Part shown: piece after piece, positions 1-13,800 of the stretch | Layout of the letters: each line of letters begins with the position of its first letter | How positions within the stretch are numbered: position 1 is the first letter of the stretch | Notes under the pieces: model-generated | What the model was told of the DNA's origin: nothing | The model's input: only the letters and a program-made list of their open reading frames with translations | Database searches by the model: none | Made by a program: the position numbers and the translations under genes | Source: Anaspis maculata | Taxonomy: Eukaryota; Arthropoda; Insecta; Coleoptera; Scraptiidae | Length of the DNA: 64,000 nt | NCBI GenBank assembly: GCA_949128115.1 | Contig: OX421962.1 | Coordinates: forward strand, 39,331,745-39,395,744 | Direction: 5' to 3'

Positions 1-105
1 TTATTGGCTGTTCTGAGGAGGCTGCTTCATAAGAGCCAACGGGCGTCGCTGCGCTTGCGACTAAAATTAAAAGTCGCGGCTAAATAAGCTGACTGAACCC
101 ACCCT
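1..105. repeat. Truncated end of a TTAA-type fold-back MITE
   Basis: The stretch matches the complete element at 51727-51896: both carry the block around GCGACTAAAATTAAAA followed by CTAAATAAGCTGACTGAAC. Only the right part is inside the window; the left end lies before base 1. No coding potential is seen. Confidence 0.6.
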
Positions 106-342
106 TATTCAGCCTGAGCCTGAGCCAATCACCTAAAAAAAAACACCTTTCATCCACCTTCACAACGGCGGACTACCCTTTCAAATTGCATAAGAGCATC
201 ATAGTGGTGACGAAGACATTGCTCCGACCATTGATTAAACACAGAATAATACGTCAAGCACCAGAGTCCATAAGTCCATCATATCTATACGACCCTTGGC
301 TAGGTTTTTTTTTATTCCAAACGACAAGGCCGCTGTTGAAGA

Positions 343-516
343 ATTACGAAAAAAACGACCATCCTGTATTTCTATTTTCAACCGAATAATCACTTTTTCC
401 TCATGAACTCAAGCTTTTATACTACCCACATTACGAAAAAAACGACCATCCTGTATTTCTATTTTCAACCGAATAATCACTTTTTCCTCATGAACTCAAG
501 CTTTTATACTACCCAC
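343..516. repeat. Perfect 87-bp tandem duplication (2 units)
   Basis: Bases 343-429 are repeated base for base as 430-516. Each unit starts ATTACGAAAAAAACGACC and ends TACTACCCAC. With no visible mismatch the duplication looks recent, or it is an assembly artefact. It is not coding. Confidence 0.9.
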
Positions 517-1860
517 CCACGTGTTGATTAGGTTTTCTGTTCTCCGTTCCTATTTTTACCCGCACACCGAGTAGTGTTTTATTTTTAACGGGTTTTCCCT
601 ATTGTGTTCTGAAATATCATTTACTTGACCTTAATGTTTAAGTTCAAAACTAATCTTGTGGACAATAAAAAATCCACGCTTTCCCACCTTACTGACGTCT
701 ATCGCAGACAGAAATAACAAATCGTGCAAATTTGTTGTAGGTAGGTAGGTAGATACCTGTAAAGTCGGGAAATGTAAAGTGCTTAGTTCACATGCGCTTC
801 GGCTGTTTCGGAAACTGGCTTTTCTTTCTCGAAACGATAACAAAGAACTTGAAAGTGAGCCACACGAAAATTGACAGTTATTTATGACCTAATTAAATAT
901 GAAAAATTCTGCCAACTTTTCCGAAGTTTATGATGTGTATGATGAAAGTAGGGGTCAGTCTATATTTTTTACTTCATTAAATCCTTATTTCATCGTGTAC
1001 CTACGTCAATCCTACTTCCCACGCTATAAAGGCCGGTTTTTATTATAAATCGAGAAATTTCCGAGTTCTAATTTGATGCATGAAATTGCACACTGTAATC
1101 CCTACCTCCTGAAATCAACTTTTTTTTCTCTTGATTGATAGGCTCTCGACAATAATATTTTGTGAATGTATTCTATATACTGCAAGATAACGAAGACTGC
1201 ACAAGAACTGAGTTCAAACCACCTGTAATTAACCATTTAAAATTTTCTTCGCACTACCACTCTTTAAATAATTCACCACTGTGTCATACGGTTGTATATT
1301 TTGGTAACAGGCTCGGTAATAGGTGTCTATCCCAACACAAATCTCTTGAAACAAAGTAAAATTTACCACCAAAATTTACCCATGAGTAAGTAGCCGTCCA
1401 CAAGGACGTCCTATTCTTGCGGATCTATTTCCATCGCCAATCTGTGCGGCTGAACATTTTGGATTTTCTCTTGTTGTAGTCGCGCTATTTCCAGGTCCAC
1501 CCCCCCACCAAGGCACACCAACCACATCAAAACTCATTTTTCAATGGTTTTATTGCATCAAAATATATCAGTCTTCGCGACATCCCAATTTCCACAGCAT
1601 CACCGGGTCATTTTCAAACCGCATTGCACCATCATACCTAGCAGCTACTAAACTAAATAGTCAATACAGGTTTACTCATCCATGTGTGTTTTGTAAAAAA
1701 AATGGGCTCAAGTGGCTAGTTGGATTCTAAAATTAAGCTTGAAGTGTGTGCGTAAAATAGAGCGAAAATCTCCAGTTCGGTTCCACCAACCTTGCTCAAG
1801 CGACTCATTTTGTGTTTCTTTGTGGAGAAAGTATGTTGTTTTGAGACATTTTATGAGACG
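517..1860. other. Upstream region of the FAM184-like gene, no gene seen
   Basis: This AT-rich stretch of about 1.3 kb holds only short spurious reading frames and a small GTAGGTAGGTAG microsatellite near 738-752. It must contain the promoter and 5' UTR of the gene starting at 1861, but no convincing TATA box or initiator could be assigned. Confidence 0.5.
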
Positions 1861-4800
1861 ATGTTCAGCTTCTTCAGGAGATCCAAAAAGGATTCAGACA
1901 GCAAAGATAAGAGAAACAACAATGTGGACTCCGCTGAGTCTACGCCGACGTTAGATAGAAAAGATATGTGTAAAAATAATTTGACGACACAAAAAGACGA
2001 TGTGCTGCAAGGTAATGGCGTCACCTCGTTGCCAAACCTGCCGTCGGAATTCGGGTTACGAGAAAATCCTACGAATGCAGCGTGTAGTGAAGTGACTGCA
2101 CTCCATGAAAAAAACGACTCGAACAACGCCTCAACGAAAAATTCAACAATAATGAGTGAAACTAAAAGTTCTCCAACGATATACGGACTGGAACAACCTG
2201 CTGCTCCAGTGCGCCGCGGTTCTTGTGTGAAGCCATGCGGCCACGGCACCACGGCCATCATGCCCAGGGTCCCAGTGATCAACACCAAGAGGGACACCAG
2301 CAGCACACCACCCTCCAGTCCCAAACTGGAACTCGGGAAGAAGCTGAACAAGCAAAACGCGACTGACCAAGATGAAAAGAATGTCAAAGACACCGTGACG
2401 GCATCCCTGAAACTGCACGTCACCCTGCCAACAATCACCCCATCGGCTGCTACCCTTGTGGAGTCCATCAGTCCCATAATATGTAACGGAATTGATAGTT
2501 CGGACAAGTACGTTATTTCAAAAGTACATTTAGATTTAGAATATCTGCTATTTGGAGTTCTGCGCTATTGATAGTCGAACTTATTTTAGAATGCTTTGAC
2601 GTTAAAGGCTCTGATTCAACCTTCGCCCACTAATGTGTTGTTTCTGCGAAAAAAACAGCATCCGGACTTCGATAAAGGAGAAAACATCGATTATTACGTC
2701 AGTTGCAGAACACCTAATAAAATGCATCCTACTAAAGAAGTAATAAAGCTAAATTTAAAATTTTGGCAGTTGATTTGGCTAGCGAATAAAAATCTATTTT
2801 AGGTGGACTGCATCTATCGCGTTTCATTCATAGGTAACATGACGTGAGACTGATGGACTTATGAAATTAAAAAGATATGAAATATTGAAAAGCTGGAATA
2901 TGTTCCTAATACATTCGTCGAGACATTCGTATCAAAAAGACTGAAACAGCAAAGCCTGAATAAGGCAGAAGTCGAGCTTAAACTTTACAAACAAAACTAC
3001 AAACAAAACTCCGTCAATTTACACTGAACTGAAGAAAACAACAACCAGCCAAACAGTACAAGTCGGTTTGCGTATAACGCTAGCAAATCTTTCGGATTAG
3101 TCCTGTTTTCAGATGTATTACATTTAATATAATTACAAGGTCATTCTTTAGGAATGTCATCATCTCAATGACTTCTTCCTACGTGTAAAGCATCCAACTT
3201 ATTTTTGATCGGTTTCTTTTTCTTCTTAATTATCGATATGGCGCTTTAATTGAGGACATAGGACGAAATCAAACTTTTTATTTGTGAATTATAGTCGTAT
3301 AATGCAACGTTTCGCCCTAATTTAGGGCTTCATTAGGCTAAAAATGAACATACAGATTAACAATCACAAACGCGATGTGATTGACATCCACATCCAACTT
3401 ATACCAATAATTAACGGCCCAAAAAATTCAACTTTTGATAAACGTAACAATCACAGTAGACATCATCACTCACAGTGCCGCCGAGAGGGTGGTTCAGGAG
3501 GTGTCATATCATCGGGGCCCGGAGCCCCGTAGCCCGTAGGGGTCCCGTGAGCGCCAGTTAATTTTCTTTTTCTATCTTTACTAACAAAAAAGTGAAGAGA
3601 AATGTTGAAAAACCCCAAAGAGCCTAATTTTTGTTTGTTTTCGTCGTACTTTTTGTTTCAATTGATTCATATACGTAGGTAGTTTTTTTTTGGTGGGCTT
3701 AAAATATTTCAAAACGAGGGGGGCCCGTCAGTGTCATCCAGCATCGGGGCCCGGCGAAGTTCTCGGCGGCCCTGGTCACTCATCATCATCTTTGTGAGCA
3801 CAGCGCGACAGAAGAAATTATTATCATTACATCTTATGGCAAAAAACGATTCCGAAAAATAAGTAGCTGTGTTCAGTTTTTAGGAAACTTTGTGATGGAG
3901 GCAACGAAAAATTGATATTAAGATTATTAAGCGCCCATCTCTGCTTTGACCTTGTTGTCTTGGGAAGTGCCGGGATATAATGAGAGCTGCCCGGAGCCCT
4001 AGGATCCGTCAAACGTTGCAGGTTTAAAGGTCTCTTCGACCGACTTAATCAACAAGATACGATAAGCGGCAATAAGCGCGATAACTCGAGTATCAAAGAA
4101 CAAGCGAATTGTGTGTCAAGGCGGAAGCAAAAGAAAAATCCAAGCGCTAACTTGTCAACAGTAAAAAGAAAAGGGGCTTTGAGGGGGAGAAAAAGGGAAC
4201 CACACAATCCATCTACACAAGAAGCTGGCAAGATTTTTTTCACAAAATTCACGAGCTACAGGCGATACTGCATATAACTAAAGAAGTACCTAATGAAGGA
4301 GTAAAGAGCCTGGCAAAAACTTAATGGTGATAGGCTGTGGCTCAGGAAGTAAAAATAAAGGATGTTCAATGCTCAGTGACGCTCAATTAGTGATGACGTC
4401 AAAAGTTGGGTTTTGTATGAAAACAATCTCTGCTAGGTTGACAGCACTCACTGTCACTCCTGATTCCCACCCTCTCCCTTCCCCACATCCTCCACTGCAG
4501 CGGTAAAAAAAAGTAAAATGTATTTAACCAGCATTATCCCACCCTTGAAGGTCTTTTTGGTTACGAAACACCCTACAGGAAGGTCGTTGTATCTACTGAT
4601 CCGCAAATATTCCATATTCCATTGACTGTCACTTTGACAAGAAGTGTTGCCAACTTACGTGTTCGTTGTTTTCATACAAAATCCACGTTTTGACGTCACA
4701 CTAATTGACCGTATAGTACAATGAGCATTAAGGAATGAAACCCATCTCCTCACAGGCATGATGTTTGAACACGAGCTGAATGTGAATGTTGCAAATCATG

Positions 4801-7800
4801 TTAGTAAAGAAATGAGCATTCCATGAGAGTTGTATACTATGTTCTTATTACTACTACGCTGTTTTAGTCTAAAATACATCATACTCTGTTTTGCGTGCAA
4901 GTTTGTATTCCTATACACCCTGCTTTGACATTTTTGTGCGAATATCAAGGTCGAGTGAGAGAATGTGACAGTTCAGTGAGAGAATATCAAGGTCCTGAGA
5001 AAACGCTAATTATTCTTCGACAATAATCTGTCCAGGGCTTTTTTATGTTTGTTTATACTCGTATAGCACAGCACTGAAACCGTAGTGTAGTTTAGATTCC
5101 TGAGATGAGGTTGCTGATTTCTAGAAAACGTATTATCTTATCTCATGTTCTTTGAGAAATCTGGACGTTCGAGGTGTGGGGTAGCGAAGATAGAGTCGGG
5201 TCGGAATTGTCTATGGATTTATTAATCATCGGACTAACATCCAGTTCCACCAGCGAATTTAATTATTATTAGCTAATTGAGACATTTTGTCTGATGGATT
5301 CTAGGTCAGACTAGAATCCATCCTGCTGGTTGAATGACCGCGGAAAATGCATACAAGCTGTTGTGGTCTAAACATTTTTCCATAATCTTTCGTGAAACGT
5401 GTGCTTTCTGTGGTCACTAAGCAATATTCACAAGAGAAAATATCTCAATTAGTTACCTAACTTAACAATGAATAAACTCGCTGGTGGAACTGGCTATTAG
5501 TGTTGGCAGGAATGTAGAATCATAAATACAATGTTCGATACTCAGTAGATATTATACTTCATTCAACATAGTCACTCATCCATGCTGAGCGTTTGGATCA
5601 GCGTCTCGACGCTCTCGAGTCTTGAACAAAATCTTGTTCATTTCTATTTTCGACGGGAACTGACCGAATCCCGACGCCACGCCGCGTTCAAAGCCTCTAA
5701 AGTCCGCATTGTCCGCCTGAACGAAACTCTCAGTGCTCACGCTATTGGAGTTGGCCGAAACTCGACGCTCGGCTCTCCTGACTCCCATTGTTGATGCTCT
5801 CGGCGACACGCGTCTCGCTCTTGAATGCCTTTGGAATGCCGAGCCTTTTTAGCGCACTTCTTCAAACGGGAAGGAGCTTATGTCCTCGCTTTGTCCGTCC
5901 GTCCATCTGTCCGTCACAGCATTTAGTCCTAGACGAAAGGATTTTTGCGAAAAATTTCAACTCCAAAGGGTAGCTCATGGCCTCGGGACCTGAACCAAGA
6001 AAAATCTAAATGGAATAATGATAAGAATTACAACGGTAACAATTTAGTGTGGCGCAGCATCGCCGATGAAGAGCTGGATCTCAGAAGCCGGCTGGATCTG
6101 AAAAGCTATAACATGCGGAAGTACCCGTCGTAAAACTATCCATATTCACTAAACATAGTCTATTTGCTGTGACCAGAAAACAGACACCCATTCTAACTCT
6201 TATTGTTTGGTATGGTACGTTTTCAGATGGAACTTTGGAAGGCGATGATGTGTTTTCAAGTAACGCATAAATTTCAACAATTCTGGATCTTGATCAGTTT
6301 CTAAAGCAACTCTCTGATTTTCAAAGAGAAAATCAACTTGCGAAAAAACTAACTACACATTTTCGCTTTTCTTCGTGTTCTTGAACTGGTAGTCTGGAGA
6401 GTCAATCTGCAATAACGTTGTATCTGCCCTTAATGTGATCTATTTCAAAATTATAATTTGAACAAAACAATGCATACCTCTTGATTGTGTCATTCTCAGA
6501 AATTGACAACAATGATTTTTTATCAGTTCTGAAATTGAATTATTGACCATAGACCTCTTCGTGAAATCTTCGAAGTCCGTAAAAACAAGCTAAACTTTCC
6601 TTACGGACTGTTGAATGATTGATCTCTGGCTTAAAATCCGTGCGTGAGGCGCAATAGACAATTTTCTCGGCTTTATCTGGCATGATATAAGAATACTACA
6701 GTTACCCCCTTATCGGATGCATCACATGTTATTACCATTGGTGAACTTTCATCAAAGTAGGCCAAACTGCCACTTGACATAATTTCTGAGTTGATCCTCA
6801 TGGAAGTTCCGTGTCATTCACTAGATCATACAAATTTACACCCTTGCTTCAACAAACTATACGTTGATAACATTATTATGGAAATTCCCGGAATAAACCT
6901 GAAATAATAATTGGTTATGCCGAATAACGATCTAAGTTCTGGAGCACATGATCTGGAGGCTTTTGTTTTGTCTTCATTCTTCGCGACAATCTACTTTGTT
7001 GAATCAAAGCCCAGTTATGTCGTCATGACACGCCGCAAGTCTTGTAAATGATCACTCTCCTTTCGGTTTTCAATAAGGATATCAACCTGGAATGCATACA
7101 CGTTATCTCTGCCCGGAAAATTTGATCTTCCTAAAATAAAAATTGGAACACTTGGGTAATACCGAATGGCATCCTCTTTACAGTAATATATAGACCTCTA
7201 TGAGTCGATGTCGTCTCTAATTTGCGCGATTACTCGTCTAATTGGAATTGCATATATGCGTCAGCTAGAATCCTGGCTAGATCAGTCTTTGAAAAATTAT
7301 ACTAGCAAAATTAAATTAGCAACAATTAACACGACCTTTAGTAAAGGGCAGTACACATCAGTCAGATTCCCGTTCAGGACTTTATAAATACCACAAATTC
7401 TTAACGCGTCCGTTCTTTTTTTATTACTGCAACTGTAGGAGAAGACCATTGAGTTGTTTTCGTCAGTGTTACACTTTTTTCTTGTATTCTGTCTAGTTGT
7501 GTCTCTATTTGGTCTTCGAGTGCGAGTGGAAGCGAGTGTGGTCGATATTGCGTTGGTATGGCATCAGGTTTCAGCTGAAGCGCTATTTTCACCGATTTGA
7601 AACATCCAAGCTCTTCGCTCCAGACCTCTGGGAACTCGGAGCACAACGTCGGCGTCACATTCACCCCGGAGCCATCGAGAAAACCGATCCGTGAATTGAC
7701 CAAGCAAATAAATGGTACTCTTAACAAGTACATACAACCTGACACTCTTAGTACTTCCTCCGTATGTTAGTTTCACATCCACATACCCCTCGGGACATTT

Positions 7801-10800
7801 TTACCAGTATAACCTTTGCAATTGTAATTCTGTGTAATTTGTAACATTTATTAGACAAATACATGTTATAAAACTTTTTTGTTATAGCTGATAGGGCAGA
7901 ACCAGAGTCTATTATCATTTTGTTTTCTGTTGTCTATACAAAGTGCAAAATTTGGAGTTGAACTTGAACTCAAATTGAATATTGTGATCATTTCCTCATC
8001 TACCAAATTCAGGTGTTTATTTCTTCCGCCCTTTTTTTGACAAACATTTTGAAAATGTCCCTGCACTTTGCAAAAAATACATACATAATTTTCATATTTG
8101 TACTATCCTTTGTGATTTTTTCCACAACATTTACACATTATATTTTCTTTATACCTTTCTTCGTTCTTCTCTAGGTGCTTACTCTTGTTGTCATACTGTG
8201 CTGGACAAGTTTGGCTCATATCGCTTGCGAGTTGCAAACCTCTGCTGTTGTGTCGTTCCATATAGTCGTTGCCGACAGCGAAAACATTTGCAGCTTCGCC
8301 TTTGCCACTGTGCGAACTGCCGATTGCTGTGGCTACCTTCAGCAATTCTTCTGCAGTTTTTGTTACTGCTTCTTTCACCAGCTTGTCGAAGACCAGTCCT
8401 GGGCGCATTCCCGACACCAATCGATCCCGCAAGACATGAGTGAGCTGGTTTCCGAACTGGCAATTTACAGCAAGCCTTTTATATGAGTAACGCATTCTGC
8501 CATCGTTCCTTCACTGCTTTGGGCTTTGTACAGGGTGTTCGCGCGAAAATTCTACCCCCCACTGGAGACTTCCCCTTGAAGATAATTTAAAAAATAAGAA
8601 ACGATTCTCATATAATTTTTCCATAGGATTCGAATTTGTCCATAAAAATTTTCTGTGGTATATGGCTTACAGGGTGCAACATTGGAAAATGTTCTCAAGC
8701 TGGACACCCTGTATTTTGATATGGGAATCAATTCCGCTTTCCATCCTGATTATAAAAATATATCACACTTCAATTGAACACATGTGGAAAAAGTTGAAGT
8801 TTGGAAAAATTCCTGAAATTTCAAAAAATATCGAAAAATCATTTTTTTTCAGTTTGTAGAGTTGATTTAAGTCAGGTGAAAGTTTCAAACTATGATTAAA
8901 TCCATTTTACCAAAAGTTACGTTACAAAATCACTGAGTTACTTTTGGAAGAAAAAAATATTTACGATATTTTTTAAAACTTCATCAATTTATTCACTAGT
9001 GTTTTGTTAACTAACCTATCAAGTGTGATATATATTTATAATCAGGATGAGAAGTGGAATCGATTCCCATAATGAAATACAGAGTGTCCAATTTGAGGAA
9101 AATTTTCGATGTTGCGCCCTGTAGCGATATACTACAGGCAATTTTTGTAGGCGAATTTGAAGCCTACGGAAAAAATTATAAGACAATCGTTTTTAATTTT
9201 TCGAATTACCTTCTAGGGGAAGTCTCCAGTGGGGGGTAGAATTTTCACGCGAACACCTGTACAAGGCGATTCTGTCACTATGGACATCGTCATCGTTTTC
9301 TACCGTCAATTAAAGTTCGTGACTCATCAACAATAACCGTGGTAGATGAAGCGTGGAAATGTTGGATCTCATATTGGATATTGAATGGTGAGGCAAACTC
9401 CTCCCTCCTTCGCACGAATAAAAGCCTGTTGAGGCTCCTAAAATGCATTTAATAAGGCTTGCTGATGGTGCTTAACTAATGATAATTACTTAGGCCTTTT
9501 CTAGAACCCACGCTTAAAGGTCTTAGAAGGAGTGTCACTTATTTCAAGTATTTTCCAGACCAATATTCAGGCTCGTCAGAGCTAAGCTTAACTCATAAAT
9601 CGCTACTACGGAAGCGCTGAGCTTCTTGCTATTACGCCCTTATATCGAAATAACTATTTCTATTGGTAGATACGAAATACGTCACTCGATTACTGGATAG
9701 AAAATTACAAATATTGCAAACTTTACTTTGTCGAATATGGACCCAGAATTCTACATGCCCATGGTTCGCCCCTTGTCGGGGACTCATCAGTACGGCATCG
9801 ACAAAATATTAATAATAAGGAAGATACATTTTTCCGACTTTCTGATAACTCGACCTCCACAACGTACCTACTAGAAAATGCATGCACCATTTTTTTAATC
9901 ACCGTTTATACAGCAGAGATTCAAATAGGCAACGACGAGAGAGATGAAATCTTGAGTAAAATTTCACTTCACCTGGAAAATTCTTCCGCCACCATCTATC
10001 ACGAGTAGTTGCTAATGAAATGGTTTATTATTCCAGAGTTTGCTAACGTAGTTTTGCCATCCACCTACGTTCCCGAATTATCTAATGTTTAACACGAGTC
10101 CATTTAATTTCAGGAAGAACCTGATTAATCAGGAAACGAAATTCCAAAGTCAACTGAACGACTTATCCAAACAACTGTCCATACGCGATGCTGAAACGAA
10201 TAAACTGCGCTTTCAAATGGACGAACTGCAACGGGATGTATTCGCCAAGTCTGCAGGAATGGATCGTAAGTACGCCTTTGAAGCTTTCACTAACAATTTT
10301 CTTCTAAATACAACCTTTACTTAGTGTACTGCCTATGAAAAACCAAACGCTTTTGCAATTTTTGTTAATAAAGTAATGTGAGGTAACGACTGAGACTAAC
10401 TTGAATAGGAGGTAGGTACGGTACCTATGTACCTAAATGATCGATTCTTCCAGGTTTGCAAGCAGAGTTACAAGCTGCTCACAAAGAGTCCGAAATGGCC
10501 CGCCAAAGAATAAGGCACTTGGAAAGTGACCTTATCAATTACAGGGAGCGAAGTATGAAACTATCTGCCGAATTGAAAGAAAAATCGGGTAAGTTAAACT
10601 GTGGCTAACAATACGCTAGTTGGTAGGATGCACTCTTCCATAATTTTGTGGTCAATTTTTATTAATGGTATGATCAATGATCTATTGTTTCAAGAGTGTA
10701 GATGTAAACTAAAGGTCAAATACGCGTTTCGAAAATTCGCGAAGCGAAAATTGAAGCTAAGTAATTACAATTATATTTGTCTTTTCCAGAATATTGCGAG

Positions 10801-13800
10801 AGTTACGAAGATGAAACTAATGCTAAAATAACAGAATTAGAAGCCATCATAAAACAACTAAAATCGAGAATTGAGTTCCTGGAAGAACAGCTTGAAACTT
10901 TACGGAAAGAAAAGGAAAAGCTGGAGGAGAAACATGCAGTGCTGGTAAGTGAACGTGAAGAAGAAAAGAAAAAAGTTGCCGACACCCTCGAACAGACACT
11001 GATGCAAAAGCAAGAAATCGAGAAAAAGTGGAAAGAAGATTTCGAAAAACTACGAACAATAAATATAATGAAAGAACAACAGCTTCTGGATGATTTCGAA
11101 TGGAAGCTGCGAGAAGTGCAACAGACATGCAAGAAACGCCTGGAAGAAAAAGACAAAACAATTGAAGAACGTCTACAGAAAGCTTACGAAGAAGCCGAAA
11201 AGAAAATGAAAGAGGCCGAAGACATGATGGCTCAAGTGGAAGCGATGAAATCGTACGAACTGGAAATAAAGGAGCTAAAGGGCCTGACGGAAGAACAAGA
11301 CAGGTCCTTGAAAGAGATGATCGAAAAACAGGAACAAATGAAAGATGCCGAGGACAGCTTGAAAGCCGAGACCAAAAGACTGAGGAATCTCATAGAAATG
11401 GAGAAAGAGAACCTGCAGCACATACAGCGGTTACACCATCAAGAAATTGTCGATAAAGAGAGGACGTTAAACCAAACGTTGCGGGAAAAGAGAACCGAAA
11501 TTGCCATGTACTGGGAGGAGAGGTTGTTGCACGAGTGCGGGCGACTGAAAGCCGAATTGGAGCAAATCCACAGCGAAGAAAAGCATTATTCCATGGAGCA
11601 GGTCCGCAATGAAAAGGACGAAGAGTTCGAAATAGCTAAAAGAGAATGGGAGAATAAAATTAAGGAATGTTTGAAGGAGGTGTGTGGAGTTTCATTGATT
11701 GTTTTTCACTAAAATGTTCAAGGAAAGCTTTTGTTGTAGATAACGAGCTTGAAAAGAGCGCTGCTGGAAAAAGATGAGTATTACCGAGAGGAGATTGTCG
11801 GAATGCAAACGAATACGGATCGCGATCTTATGGAATTGCGAAGGTTGATGGATAAAATTGACATGTCACATCACGATAGGTTTGAGAAGTTGGTGCAGAA
11901 ACACGAATCGGAAATAGGTAAGTTTAGCATAGCTTCATCATAAAGTTGACAGTCCTCAGAAAGGTTGAACGAATGGATACGTATGTTTTTATCCTTTCCT
12001 AGCCTGCTCGCACTTCGGAGTAGAATCGTTTTCCGTAGATGTGTATATATTTTTCCAACGATCCGAACTTGGATTTGAAGTCCTTAATGTGAAAGTAAAA
12101 TCGATAAATCCTTCAAGTAGACTCAACAATTTGAACTCTTCGAACTTCTGCTTGCAATAATTTACTTCTATTTTCATTAAAAACACGGTCCAGGTCCGAA
12201 ATAATACCGCCAGCTCTCGCCGTGTAGACTTAAAAATAGATTCAGATATCAGCTTGATTCACTTTTAACAAGTCTTTTTGCACATTCAGAGCGAATAAAT
12301 GAAGAGACCGAACAAAGGATAAGTGAAATTGAAACTAGCTGCCACAATCAAGTCACTTCACTCACCACGAACTTGGAACAGTTGAGAGAACAAATGGAAC
12401 AAGAATCCCAACAAAAAATCGAGGCGTTAATCGAACAACACCGATCCGATTTAGGTTAGTGTTCATTTATTTAGTTGAAATGTGTATTGAAAATGAAAGA
12501 TGTTCTTATTTTCATGTAGACAATCAATGGGAAAACTTAATACGACAAAAAAGCGACGCCGTACTTCTAGTCGAAGACGAATACGTCACCAAATACAAGA
12601 TGCTAGAGGAGCATTTCCATACGCAACAGAAATCACACGAAGCCAGAGAAATCGAGCTGCTCAAGACCATCGACAGTTTGAAAAATGAATTGAGCAGTAA
12701 AAATTCATCGATGGATGATCTACAGAATAACGTTGATACCTTAGAGGGTGGAATTCAAGTGCTCAATCAAGAGATTGCGCAGCAAAATGATCAGTTGATG
12801 AGAACCAAGCGAGAAGCTGATCATAAAGTCAGGTAACTACACTGCCTATGTTGCTAAATATCATTGTGCATTTTGCCATTATTACAAATTCAGTTTAACG
12901 AGCAGACTACATGACAATCACTTCAGCTTTATGAGTAAATAAAATAATAGTTTTTCCCTTCATAGATGTACTAACGACATGTCAACAGATGCGTGGTTCT
13001 TAGTAATTCTGTACCCGTTTATTTCATGGCTCTTGTCCTATTCTCTCATCCATTCCTTTGCTTTCATTGTTCTATCCGTGCTCTACGTGATTTATAAAAA
13101 TTTATAACAATAATTTTAATATCATTGGCTGTGACGACAGTTTCACATTAGGTAGGTACTTAACCAAAATTCATATTTGCAATATGAAATTTTCATAGTT
13201 CATCCCAGGTTGAGCGATTTGATTTTTACATTTGTTTTTCTTTTCTGTTTTTCTGTTTGTACCTAAATGGAACATTTGGCGATACTACGCATGTAGGTAA
13301 CGCTAAATTACATGTAGGTACCTATCTATCTGAGGATGAACCCCAGAGCGATAAAATTGGCCCAAGTTGCTTCCGTTTTGACTTTCAGTGCTCAACTTCA
13401 ACAATTAATTATTATAGCCAAGAGAACTATCACTGCATTGCTAAAATAAGCATCAAGATTCGCAGATTTGTTTAAATGTATTAATAAGTTACCAAACTTG
13501 CTACATGACTGGGTCGACAATATCGCTCAAGACTTTGCAGTACCTATATGTATATAACTAAATAATCAGTATTGAATAATACTGCACGCAATATGTGAAT
13601 TATTTACGTGCTCCTACAATGCCTTTTAAAACTGGCTTAGTTTTGTCTTTTTACAAGGAATTAAAAAATCTATAGTTTATCCAATTCGATAGGGAAGTAT
13701 GAATTCAATCAATTCTTAAATAAACTAGTAGATTTTACATTGATTAAGTAACTGGCTTTATAATCTTCAAGAAACTACTCCACTTCACGGTTTCTGTCAC

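Noticed and set aside
1851..2507. Long open frame antisense to FAM184 exon 1 (218 codons)
   Set aside because: Shadow of the coding exon; no domain, and the plus strand joins exon 2 in phase.
5576..5809. Overlapping 70-77-codon frames on both strands
   Set aside because: No recognisable domain, no splice context, and low complexity from repeated CTCTCG/CGACGC words.
10803..11156. Ser/Phe-rich antisense frames opposite FAM184 exon 4
   Set aside because: Complement of Glu/Lys-rich coiled-coil codons, a well-known artefact.
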